DNA from: Macrostomum hystrix
Lineage: Eukaryota; Platyhelminthes; Macrostomidae
NCBI GenBank assembly: GCA_950097015.1
Contig: CATNEN010000039.1
Span: 11,192,001-11,256,000 of the forward strand
Length of the DNA stretch: 64,000 bases
Direction: 5' to 3'
The stretch's first letter is position 1. Every line of letters begins with the position of its first letter. Positions 20,271-32,200 of this stretch are shown here, in pieces. The notes beneath the pieces were generated by a model. That model was not told the DNA's origin. It made no database searches and was given only the letters and a program-made list of their open reading frames with translations. The translations under genes and the position numbers were made by a program.

Positions 20271-23200
20271 ATGGTGTTTGGTAACCTTTTTAACATAGCA
20301 AAAAATCCAATACTTCGGTATTTGTCAAAGTAAGTAATGCTTTATTGTCTCTATTTTTGTTCAAAATATTTTGCTGTCTAAATGTTATATTATTTAGATT
20401 GTAAGAATTTTTATCAACTGTACAATTGAACAGTAAAAAATTACTGTAAATTATTTACTTATTAAGTTAGGGTAATGTACAAGGGGCACTACAAAAGTTT
20501 TTAGCCACGTCTAAACAGAAACAGCTATGAAGCTGGAATTTTCACAGCTTCTCAAAGTATTGTCCACCAGCCTGGATGCAGCGCCTCATCCTCTCAAACC
20601 AGTTGACGAAGCAGTGGTGCCACTCAGAAGTCAACACCCCTTCCACCATCTCGTCGAATGTATCAGCAGCCTCCTCTGCAGTTGAAAATCGGCGACCAAG
20701 TAGCGAGTCTTTGACTTTAGGGAACAAAAAAAGTCACACTGTGCCAGATCAGGCGAGTATGGCGGGTGACTGGTCAGCTGCAGTCCCTGAGTCTGCAGGA
20801 ACTGCCGTGTTGCCTGAGCCGCGTGAGCGCTCGCGTTGTCCTGATGCAGCGTCAGGCCTTGGACACCTGACTTCGGACGCGTCCTACTCAGGCTGTGAAT
20901 GACCTGTGGCAAGCAGATGCTGGTATACCAGGCTGCAGTCACCGTGCACTGCTCCATCAGCCGCACAGTCGCCACGTGACCTGAGCGACGGAAAAAAGTC
21001 GCGCCTATTTGCTTGCCGGTGCTCCTGCCCTGCACAACCTTTGTTGGCGGAACCTCATCTGGAAACGCCCACACCTGTGACTGGCACTTGCGCTTTGGCT
21101 CGTAGCAGTAAACCCAAATCTTGTTGCATGTCACGATGTCGGCGACCACCTTAGACGCTCCATCGCTGGACGCTGTACTTCTGCAGCATCTGGCGGCACT
21201 AGTCAACCCTGGCCTGCTTTTGCTCAGGCTTCAGCAGGTGGGGCACCCAACGGCTAGTCAGCTTGCGCAAGCCGATGTGGTCGTGGAGAATTTTGGCGAT
21301 GGCCAGCAAATGGATACCCAGGGATGCCTCAATCTCCTTGTAGGTTATCCGCCAGTCAGCTTCTACCAGCTGGTGGACACGAGCCACTGCTTCTGGTGTC
21401 GTGGCAGTGGAAGATCGACCCGTCCGCTCCTCGTCTTCCAACGAGTCTCGGCCACGACTAAACTCGCGGAACCAGTTGCTGATGGTCGCAAGTGACGGAG
21501 CAGCTTCTGGGAAAGCCGCTGACAACCTTTAGTGGCACTGGCGGCAATCAAGGCCGCTGCAATAGTAATAGAAGATCATGGCACGAAAGTGCTCGCAATT
21601 CAGTTCCATGAGCTCAGCTAGAAAGTGGGCAGAGGTGCTGAAGTTATCTGGCTCTAGCGGCTAAATGCTGCGAGATATTTGCGTGAAATGTTATTATTCA
21701 TCATGGTCATATATATTGTCCTGTAAGCCTGTGAAAAATTAATCTGATAGGACAAACAGCTGAGGTCTAGCTAAAAACTTTTGTAGTGCCCCTTGTATCA
21801 TCAACTGAACAGTGTATCTTCAAAACCAAACAAGAATTTTGACTCCTTCCTTGGTCTTGTGCAAGACAGAAACAAGCTATTGTGTTTCACAGAACAACTA
21901 ATTTGAAAGTTGAAGAAATTATCTACAAGCTGAGGCATGATGTGCAATGAAGCATTAAGAGGAAAAAAAGATATTGATGTTTCAGTAGAAATTTTTATTG
22001 CAAAAGCATACTTTTTAACAATGTTTTTTCAGTATGTACTTTAGACGAAGATTGTATATGGTTGCTTGCCAATTAAATGACCATAAATGTAGTTATTTAT
22101 AGAGCATGAAAAATGCTTTCAAATGACAATTCATGATAGTTCACTCCTTAAAATAAGATTAAACCACTCACTCAAATTGTAAAACCAAACATCAAATTCT
22201 CTGTTTGGCTTGAAGATACATGAAAATCATTGTTCAGTTTTAGATAAAAAGCAGGAATAACTTTTTTTCTATTTGATAAAATAGCAAAAGCAGATACTTT
22301 TTAGAAAGATGTAACTGTTTTCTATAACTTGGCTTTTGATTTATCATCATATCTTAAATAGAAAATCTGTAGCGTAGGTTTGAAGTAAAAAAATACACAT
22401 TCTTGTTTGGTTGATGATACATTACCCTAGTAAGCTTTTGTATTGCCTTTTATCTAGGGGCTAGGGCATGGTGAGTCTTTATTTTGTTTTTATCTACAAG
22501 TTGTTGATTTTGTGGGTCTATATAAACACTACAAGTCCAATGAGCTAAAACAGACTGCAAAGAGCCACAATGGAGATATTGAAAAATATTGTATAGTGCT
22601 AGTGGGATAGCTAGTCTATATTTAATATTTAACATATGGGTTATAAAATGTTTTTACATTATCTAGGGCCTAGGGGTTATATCCTTTGTAGTTAGAGGAT
22701 CTCACAACTCGAAGGTCTAGGCTCAATTCCCAACCTTACTGGATAAGGTCCTTTAGAAAGCCACATTGCTTCAGTTCACCTAGCTCATAAGTAGGTACTG
22801 ATATTAACTTATATCGTTGGGTGGGTGAGGTGTCCTCTTAGTCAATGAACTGAACACCTATATATAGTCTTCAGATGTACCACATAATTGCTGTGGCTGT
22901 GCTGTCAACTTAATCTGGCCCAATTAAATTAGGTGCTAATTTAATTAAATCTTGCTAGAAGAAAAAATATATAAACAAAAAGTTACAAAGTCTCTGGTCT
23001 GGTCAGAAAGTTTCTCTTACTGGTTTTAAAGATACTATAATCTAAATGTTCAATTTATGACTAAGCCCAATTTATATAAGATGTTTAGTAGTAGAATGAT
23101 AATATGTCAGCCTATGTCAGTGACAATAACAAGGTCTATAAGCTTGAATCCATGGCAAGTCCAGAATGATGTGTCCAGAGAGCAGTGTGAATTCCGATTC

Positions 23201-26200
23201 ACTCTTTCCTTAATATATGTTGGGATTTAACCAGAAATTTTAAGGCATAAAAATCGCATTTTGATTGTCTATATTGAATCGTGGTATTTGTTTGTTGCAT
23301 GTAATGTATTGCAGCATAAACTTGCACTGTCTTTAATTTAGAACAATGTGTTAAATTTCTGTCATTAACTCAGATTCGCCAAGAATTTGTCCCCTGAGCA
23401 CCTGAAGCTGAGCTTTGTCAAAGGCGAAGGCGAACTAACCAACCTTGAGCTCAATGAGGAAGCCATCATGCAGCTGCTGGACCTGCCCACCTGGCTGAGG
23501 CTGCGCAGCGCACGCTGCAACCGAGTGTCCATCCGCTGTCAGTGGACCAAACTGCGCAAACAGCCGCTGTGCCTCAGTCTGGACGAGGTTGAAGTAGAAA
23601 TTGAAGCTCTGGACACGCCTAGACCGCAGAATGGCTCGGACACGGCCAGTTATAAGGACAAGGCCTCCGACGGGCGCTACGGATTCGCCGACAAAGTAAT
23701 CGATGGCATTGATCTGTGCGTGAACTCCGTGGTGATTGTGTTTCGCGCTAGGGCATTTCGAGCATCGATTCAGGTGAGATTATCAGCGAATATTTGCTAA
23801 TAAAATTAATTAAGCAGCTAAACCTCAACCACCCATCTAAACTTATAAATATGGTTAACTTAGGGGTGAGTGGCAGAGCAATCTAACGCGTTAGCCTCTC
23901 GCACTGAGGTCCCTAAGTTCGATTCCGCAGCGAGGCCACATTTATTTGCGGCGCAGCCGTAGAGAGAAGGCTTTAGCGGCTTGTCGTGCAATTAACGCCC
24001 TTGGGGGGGGCCAACCTCCAAGGCACAGTGAGAGTGTACACTGCCTGACGATGAGAAAGTCAGTGCAGATGTACACACCTGTGTGAGTGTGTGCCTGCTT
24101 ACAGTAGTGTGTGTGTGTGTGTGTGTGTGTGTGCTCAGGAATCAGCTAATGTTTCTAATGTTAGCAGAATTGCTTCTTCGCTGTCTGGTCTAGTGTCACC
24201 AAGTGATGTACCAATTGCCCGCAGCCCTCCTGCAGGTATTACTCGTATTATAATTTATTTCATGGTTTATTTTTTACATTTAAGTGCCTTTTAGTCAATT
24301 ATGTGCATGCCTGTAATAACAATGAGATCAGCCAACTCACAATGCTGGCGTCTCTAATCTGGAAGCCGGGTTGAATTTCCAAACAGAAGTCGATAGTGCT
24401 GGGTGCTGCCATCAAAGTGTTCCGAAACTCCTCGCACGGGATGCTAAACAGGAGCACTAGATCACAACCAAGACTAAGAAAAACTGTAAAAGATCATAAA
24501 AACCTATTGTCTCGGCCTCAGCGGGGCACTGTTAATATGAAAAAGTAAGGGTTAGCAGACGCATCACGTGGTTTCTATTATTAGAAACTGACATCAGATA
24601 AACAAGGCAGCAGACCTATCACCTAGTGATCGGTTGCTAAAAATAGAAACTGACGTCATAAATACCTACGTGGAAGAGAGGATTCTAGGACAGGCAGACT
24701 TGTTACTTAAAATATAAATGAGTCATTAGTGCAAGTAAACAGGTCCTCTAGGGATCACGTGAGGCAGGCATCCCTAAAAATTAGCAGACAAAGAGTATTT
24801 TGGCTGCTTAAGACGTCTTTAAGTCGTCGGCCATTAAATATTACAGTTAAAGCTTCTATTCGTTTGTTGGCCTAGAACTACTGAGGCCTGCTACGTGAGG
24901 GGCCAATCATGAATAAGAATCCGTTAGTTTAGTTAGTTAGTTTGTGAGACTACACTGCTGTCAAAAATTTGCGTGACTCAAGCTGTTAGACACTAATTAG
25001 ATGACGAGGCATTAAAACATGGTACAGCTGCTCCCGCTGTCTACCCTGAGGCTAATGATCGTAATGTAAGGCATTACTATTCATTAATTTAAACATTTCT
25101 TCACCCACTCAGCTGTCCCGAGTCCATCTGTACTCGGTGCTTCCCACCTGGAACAAAGGCGAGCTTAAGTTCACCTATTTGCGCAGCCGGGAACGCGATC
25201 AAATCCTGCTCTTCAAGGAGGTCGTCTGGGAGACCACACGATTCGAGGCAGGCAATTCGGAGGACTGCGGAGCAACCCTTGTGCGCCTCATCACAAACAC
25301 CTCCCGAATTCGCCTGACAATTAAGAAGAACCTGGCGGGTAAGTGCGTGGAATTGCCATAGAGTGTTTATTCTGCTGAGGCAGGGTGTGTTTATTCAGCT
25401 GAGGCAGGGTGTGTTTATTCAGCTGAGGCAGGGTGTGTTTATTCAGCTGAGGCAGGGTGTGTTTATTCAGCTGAGACAGGGTGTGTTTATTCAGCTGAGG
25501 CAGGGTGTGTTTATTCAGCTGAGGCAGGGTGTGTTTATTCAGCTGAGGCAGGGTGTGTTTATTCAGCTGAGGCAGGGTGTGTTTATTCAGCTGAGGCAGG
25601 GTGTGTTTATTCAGCTGAGGCAGGGTGTGTTTATTCAGCTGAGGCAGGGTGTGTTTATTCAGCTGAGGCAGGGTGTGTTTATTCAGCTGAGGCAGGGTGT
25701 GTTTATTCAGCTGAGGCAGGGTGTGTTTATTCAGCTGAGGCAGGGTGTGTTTATTCAGCTGAGGCAGGGTGTGTTTATTCAGCTGAGGCAGGGTGTGTTT
25801 ATTCAGCTGAGGCAGGGTGTGTTTATTCAGCTGAGGCAGGGTGTGTTTATTCAGCTGAGGCAGGGTGTGTTTATTCAGCTGAGGCAGGGTGTGTTTATGT
25901 TGCTAGTCTGCGAGTGTATAGTTGGGTTAGACAGTGTTCCTGATGTTAGATGGACTTTATTAGCTTAAATTTTGAATATCGCTCGCCTTTGCAGACTGTC
26001 GCATCGTTGCCTCCCGCCTGGAGCTGCTGCTAGACGACCTGCTGTGGGTGCTGACCGTGTCCCAGCTGGAGGCCACGGTTCTGTTTGTGAAATCTCTACA
26101 GAAAAGCGTGGAGAAATCAGTGCAGCAGTCGAAACAGCAGGCTAAAAAGAAGTTGGAGGTCAGTGCCGTTGTTGTGGGCTGATTTGACCTGTTTGGTGAA

Positions 26201-29200
26201 AATCTTACAGCCTAGTTTTTCTGATTGCATGAGCATTGCTAGGGGGTGAGTGGCAGAGCGGTTAACGCGGTCGCCTCTCGCGCCAAGGTCCCTGTGCTCG
26301 ATTCCACGGCGAGGCCACATTTATTTGGGGCGCAGCCGCGGAGAGAAGGCTTGGGGGCTTGTCGTGCAATTTACGCCCTGGAGGGCCAACCTCCAAGGCA
26401 CAGTGAGAGTGTACACTGCCTGACGATGAGAAGTTAGGGCAGATGTACACACCTGTGTGAGCGTGTGCCGGCGTACAGTATATGTGTGCAAATTTGCTCA
26501 AGAGTCAGCGAAATGGGCAGAATTGCCTCCTCGCAGGCTGCGGGTCTAGTGTCACCAAATGACGTGCCATTGGCCGCAGCCCTCCTGCAATGTTGGATGC
26601 TGGTCCTCAATGGCGTAAGTTACTCCTCTCCGCCCTATCGTAATGCGACCCCAAATTAGACGGGTTAACCGATGGGCCCCTCATCCCCAACCTTTAAACT
26701 AATGAAATCCCCCAATTTTCCGTGAATGCCGTTTAGCAAACTCGCCAGCCCAGCGGCCACCGTCTGTCGCAGGCGTCGGCCCTGTCGCCGGCCCAGCAGC
26801 TGCAGCAGCAGCGCGAGTCAACCGATGCCTCTTCGGCCGCGGCCAGCGAGATCGCGTTTCGCCGATTCGACATCCTGGAGACCTCCTACCACCTGCACAC
26901 CGGCCGCGTGGATTTGCACTTTTGCGAAGAGAGCGGCTCCGGTGAGTCTGAAGGGCTTGTTCTCTTTGCCAGCCACATTGAGTATCCCAGGAGCTATGAC
27001 CTCTCTTTGTCTTCTCCTTATTCCAGACTCAAAGCTTAGCGAGAGCTCCGTTGTCAACGGCGCTATTCAGCTCACACTGCTACACATCAGATTTCAGCTC
27101 TACCCCCTGCATCCGTTCGGTAAGTTGACATTTTAGTAGAATAGATTTTATTAGCGTAGATAAGACCTCGTGGATTTTGGATTAGCTGTCGTAGATTATA
27201 GATTAGCTGTCGTAGATTCTGGATTAGCTGTCGTAGATTCTAGATTAGCTGTCGTAGATTCTGGATTAGCTGTCGTAGATTCTGGATTAGCTGTCGTAGA
27301 TTCTAGATTAGCTGTCGTAGATTCTGGATTAGCTGTCGTAGATTCTAGATTAGCTGTCGTAGATTCTGGATTAGCTGTCGTAGATTCTAGATTAGCTGTC
27401 GTAGATTCTGGATTGGATCTCGTAGATACTAGATTATATTTATTTTAAATATATTTAAATGATATATTCGTTTAAACGAGTAATCAAAAAACTTTTGAAT
27501 GATTTTTTATGTATCGAAAATTCGTAAACTATCCGCAGAATCGGACCGCAGCGAGCGTTGGCTGTACCACACCGATGTGCACGAAAAAGCCGACCAGTGG
27601 CACAAGCAACGGGTGGCCAATCTCGGCGCCGCCTGCCTCACTGATCAGCTGATTGAGAGCTGCGTCACCATCAGCCTGCAGGACTTCTGCATGGCCTGCG
27701 TCACCAGCACAGACGCCAGCAAGAATAAAAAGGCACCGTTTCTGGCCTCGGACAAAGCCATTCTACAGCTGCCCAAGAACACAATCACCGGCTTTGTTGA
27801 CTTCACCGAGTTCTTCTACCCGGTTCCTGTCAGTGCAGCGGGTAAGCCACCAGCAGTAGCACGCTTAACGCTTCTAGAACTCGGGATTCGGTTCTAGAAT
27901 TCAAGATTCGGTTCTAGGATATGGTTTTCGGTTCTAGAATTCAAGATTCGCTTCTAGGATATGGTTTTTGGTTCTAGAATTCGGGATTCGGTTCTAGGAT
28001 ATGGTTTTCGGTTCTAGAATTCAAGATTCGCTTCTAGAATTCGGGATTCGGTTCTAGGATATGGTTTTCGGTTCTAGAATTCGGGATTCGGTTCTAGGAT
28101 ATGGTTTTCGGTTCTAGAATTCGGGATTCGGTTCTAGGATTTTTTTATTCGGTTCTAAGATTTGGGATTCGGTTCTAGAATTCAAGATGCGGTTCTAGGA
28201 TATGGTTTTCGGTTCTAGAATTCAAGATGCGGTTCTAGAATTCGGGATTCGGTTCTAGGATATGGTTTTCGGTTCTAGAATTCAAGATTCGGTTCTAGGA
28301 TATGGTTTTCGGTTCTAGAATTCAAGATGCGGTTCTAGAATTCGGGATTCGGTTCTAGGATATGGTTTTCGGTTCTAGAATTCAAGATGCGGTTCTAGAA
28401 TTCGGGATTCGGTTCTAGGATATGGTTTTCGGTTCTAGAATTCAAGATTCGGTTCTAGGATTTTTTTATTCGGTTCTAAGATTTGGGATTCGGTTCTAGA
28501 ATTCGGTTTTCAGTTCTAGAATTCGGTTTTCAGCTCTAGAATTCGGTTTTCAGTTCTAGAATTCGGTTTTCAGTTCTAGAATTCGGTTTTCAGTTCTAGA
28601 ATTCGGTTTTCAGTTCTAGAATTCGGTTTTCAGTTCTAGAATTCGGTTTTCAGTTCTAGAATTCGGTTTTCAGTTCTAGAATTCGGGATTCGGTTCTAGA
28701 ATTCGGGATTCGGTTCTAGAATTTGGTTTTCAGTTCTAGAATTCGGTTTTCAGTTCTAGAACTGAAACTGAAGCGTAATTTTCGCATTTATGTTAGTGGG
28801 CTGCATTGGTATTTCTTGTATCCAGTCGTGTTTTTGCCCTGAACTGCTAATTCGAGTTGGCTGTCTAGTCGTGTATATTCTTGTAAATGTCTCCTGACAG
28901 ACTTGTAGGGTCAAATGACAGACGAAGCTAATTTCTGCCTCATTCCAGCTCCCCTGCCATGCCTGTACGCCCACTTCAACCCGCTGCACCTCCGGCTGGA
29001 CTTTGAGACCTTGATCTGGCTGAATGCCTTCAACCTGAGCCTGAGCAAGAATCTGGTAAGCAGCCCGATTGGCTTCATCATTTTGATTCCCTTAAGCATA
29101 GTAGATTGTGCTCCAGCTGTGTTTTCCGTGCGAGTCCTATCAGACCCGTGTGTCTATTGTTTGCATTTGTAACACACACACTGTGCATATTTTAAGCATA

Positions 29201-32200
29201 TTTATTTTTTGTCAATCAATTAATAAGGCGACATCGCTGAGGGAGCTAAACAATTGCCATCAAGCTGTAAGGCTTTCGCGAATGCTTTTTTGTCTATTAG
29301 TTATGCCTTGTGTGTTTTGTTCTGTTGTTTTCTGTTGTTTTCAGTGACAGTGTAAAGTGGCTAAAGGTCATGCACTGTAGCTCAGAGACAGTGGGAGCAG
29401 CAATGGGGCTCACAGACAGTGGGGGCAGTCAGCGTGGCTCAGAGACAGTGGGGGCAGACAGTGGGGGCAGACAGTGGGGGCAGACAGTGGGGGCAGACAG
29501 TGGGGGCAGTCAGCGTGGCTCAGAGACAGTGGGGGCAGACAGTGGGGCTCAGAGACAGTGGGGCATGCACTGGGCTCAGAGACAGTGGGAGGGCACGAGG
29601 AGGGCAGGCGCTGTAGCTCATAGACAGTGGGAGGGCAGGCGCTGTAGCTCATAGACAGTGGGAGGGCAGGGGGAGGGCAGGCGCTGTAGCTCATAGACAG
29701 TGGGAGGGCAGGCGCTGTAGCTCATAGACAGTGGGAGGGCAGGCGCTGTAGCTCATAGACAGTGGGAGGGCAGGCGCTGTAGCTCATAGACAGGTGGAGG
29801 GCAGGCGCTGTAGCTCATAGACAGTGGGAGGGCAGGCGCTGTAGCTCATAGACAGTGGGAGGGCAGGCGCTGTAGCTCATAGACAGTGGGAGGGCAGGCG
29901 CTGTAGCTCATAGACAGTGGGAGGGCAGGCGCTGTAGCTCATAGACATGCTACTCATAGTAGAAATGTGTATTTCTGATTGTTACTATAAAGTTATTCTT
30001 TCAGTCCTGTCTTGTGTTTCTACTTTCTGTTGTATAGCTGTGAAGCCATACTGCATGCTTAGCTAGGTTGTCTGCAGCCCTACTTGCTAGTAGTGCGAGT
30101 GTGCATGAAAATTGCTGACATAAGCTAAAACGGCTCTCCAACCTCATCCGACCTTGCTCCAGTCGCAGCTGCAGATTCAGTCGGCCACCTCCAGTGAGCC
30201 CATGTTCATCCTAGCCGAATGCGTCCTGCCGCGGGTGAGTACACTGGGCACAGTGATTCTACTGGCTGGGATAATATTCACGCCTTCACCTCCAGAAGCA
30301 CATTGATGATGTGCCAGTGCCAGCAGCCCTCCTGCAAAAAATATATTCTAATTATCTCAAATCAATTTCAGCTGCTCATCCCTGCGAAGCAGCCGACTTT
30401 GCCACAGCAGCAACAGCAGCCGCTTCACCTGGTCCGGCCCACCGTTTTAGAGGCTCAGGCGAGCTGCGTGACCATCTCAAACGATCCGGCCAGCTTCTCG
30501 GACGCCCTGTCCGCAGCGGTTGCCTCTGGCGTCAGCAGTCAGCAGCCGGACTCCTGTGGCCTCTCATCAGCTCCCGACTTCCCCGGCGATCCCAGCTTTG
30601 ACTGGATGCCGTTTAGCATCGCCCTGGCCGAGGCTGCCGCGGCCGCCTCGCCGCCGCCGCCCTCCTCCATCTGGCACGTGACCTGCCCGCAGCTGTGGTG
30701 CGACTTCGTAGCGGAAGGCTCCTCCAAGCCGCGCCGCCAGCACTGCCTGGACGCCGGCCGTGTCGACGCGTTCCTGTCGGCCGGCTCGGCGCCGGACTCG
30801 TTCGCCGTCCTGCTGGACCTGCCAGCAGACTCCGGCAGGGAGCTGCGGTTGGCCCTCACCCACCTGCAGTACCTGTTCCTTCTGCGCATGGGCGAGGACT
30901 TTTCCAGCTTCGCCGATTGCATGCAGCGGGACCGGCGCGGCATGGGACTTCCCGAGCCACCGCCTGGCCCAGTGGCCGCCGTCTGGCTGCCGATTCCATG
31001 TGCCCGCCTTCAGCTGCTGCTCGGCGCCGTCGCTGCCACCGCCGGTCAAGTCGACAGTTCCGCCAAGTCGCCGCGGGCTATTGGGAGTGCCACCTCGTCA
31101 GATACGTGCAGCGTCGATAGCGACAGCTGCGACCCTCGAGCTCGACGCCGCCTGTCTGCGCCGACGACGGGCAGCACCGGCTGTGGTGAGGAGGCTGCAC
31201 GCGCCTCCTCAGCCAACGGCGCGACTTCCATGCCGCCTACGTCCGGTGCCGTGGAGTTTGTCATCTCCGGCGCTTCCTCGTCGCCATCGACAACTTCTAC
31301 ATCGCCGCCGACTGCCGCAGCGTCGCCGAAAATGACAGCCAGGCAGAGTCAGCAGCAGCAGCAGCAGCAGCAAATTTCTGCTCCGCAATTGCTAGTTGAA
31401 CGCTTCCGTCAAATGACATCGTCGAAGCATCGGGTAAGTTTGTGTGGTGAGTGGCAAGGCCAACAAACGCGTTTGCCTGTCGCATCAAGGTCCCTGAGCT
31501 CGATTCCGCAGCGAGGCCACATTTTTAGGGCGCAGCCGCGGAGAGAATGCCTGGGGGCTTGTCTTGTCGTCTCGGCCAACGTCCAAGGCACAGTGAGGAT
31601 GCACTGACGATGAGATCCGAGTGTCTGAGTAGATGTACACACCTGTTTGAGTGTCACTATTTCCCTTACCGTTGACAGGGGTCGGCCACCAGCCTGGACA
31701 GCGGTGGATCGGAAATCGGCGACGAATGGGAGCGAGTGTCCGTCTCTAGCGACGACCTCAGCGTTAGCGAGGATCGCGCGCGTCGGCTGCAGCTGCTTGA
31801 GGAGGCGGAAGCCGCCGCTGCTGCCGCTGCCGAAGCTGGCGGCTGCCTGCTACCCACTGGCGCCATCCCTGCCGCCTCCTCCGCGCCTGCCAGCGACGAC
31901 GAAGACGAGACCACAGGCGGCGGCTGCGTCAGGGAGCCGCAGCTGGCCTGCCTGACGGGCGGCCTCCTCGGAGCCAGCGTTCTCGTCACGGTTGACCACG
32001 CCGGCTCGCTGGTGCGGGTGGCCGCTCGGCAGGTGGGCCTGGCTGAACCCGGCACCGCCGACGACGCGACCGGCGTCACTCTGAGCGAGGCCTTGACCGC
32101 GAGGCCGCCGCGCGTCAACCTTCTGGACAGCGATGCCGCAGTTGACGCCAATTCAGATTTGTCACCTTCGCGGCTTCGAATTCGAGTGTTCGTCGACGAG

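Larger units (their letters stand above)
20470..22427. mobile_element. Non-autonomous TIR element (TA target), interrupted by mariner
   Basis: The left end GGGTAATGTA...TCATCAAC and the right end (complement GGGTAATGTATCATCAACC) are inverted repeats of at least 18 bp, flanked by TA on both sides (20468-20469, 22428-22429). Removing the mariner and one TA leaves about 640 bp without an ORF. It lies in BLTP3 intron 1. TA target choice and TIRs suggest mobilisation by a Tc1/mariner-type transposase; this is inference. Confidence 0.75.

Noticed and set aside
25363-25968. 201-codon ORF of VFIQLRQG repeats
   Set aside because: It lies entirely inside BLTP3 intron 3; the flanking exons splice in phase without it.
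30219-30371. Met-started N-terminal part of the 462-codon ORF at 30219-31607
   Set aside because: Exon 9 ends at a GTGAGT donor (30234) and exon 10 starts at 30372; the ORF reads through the intron by chance.
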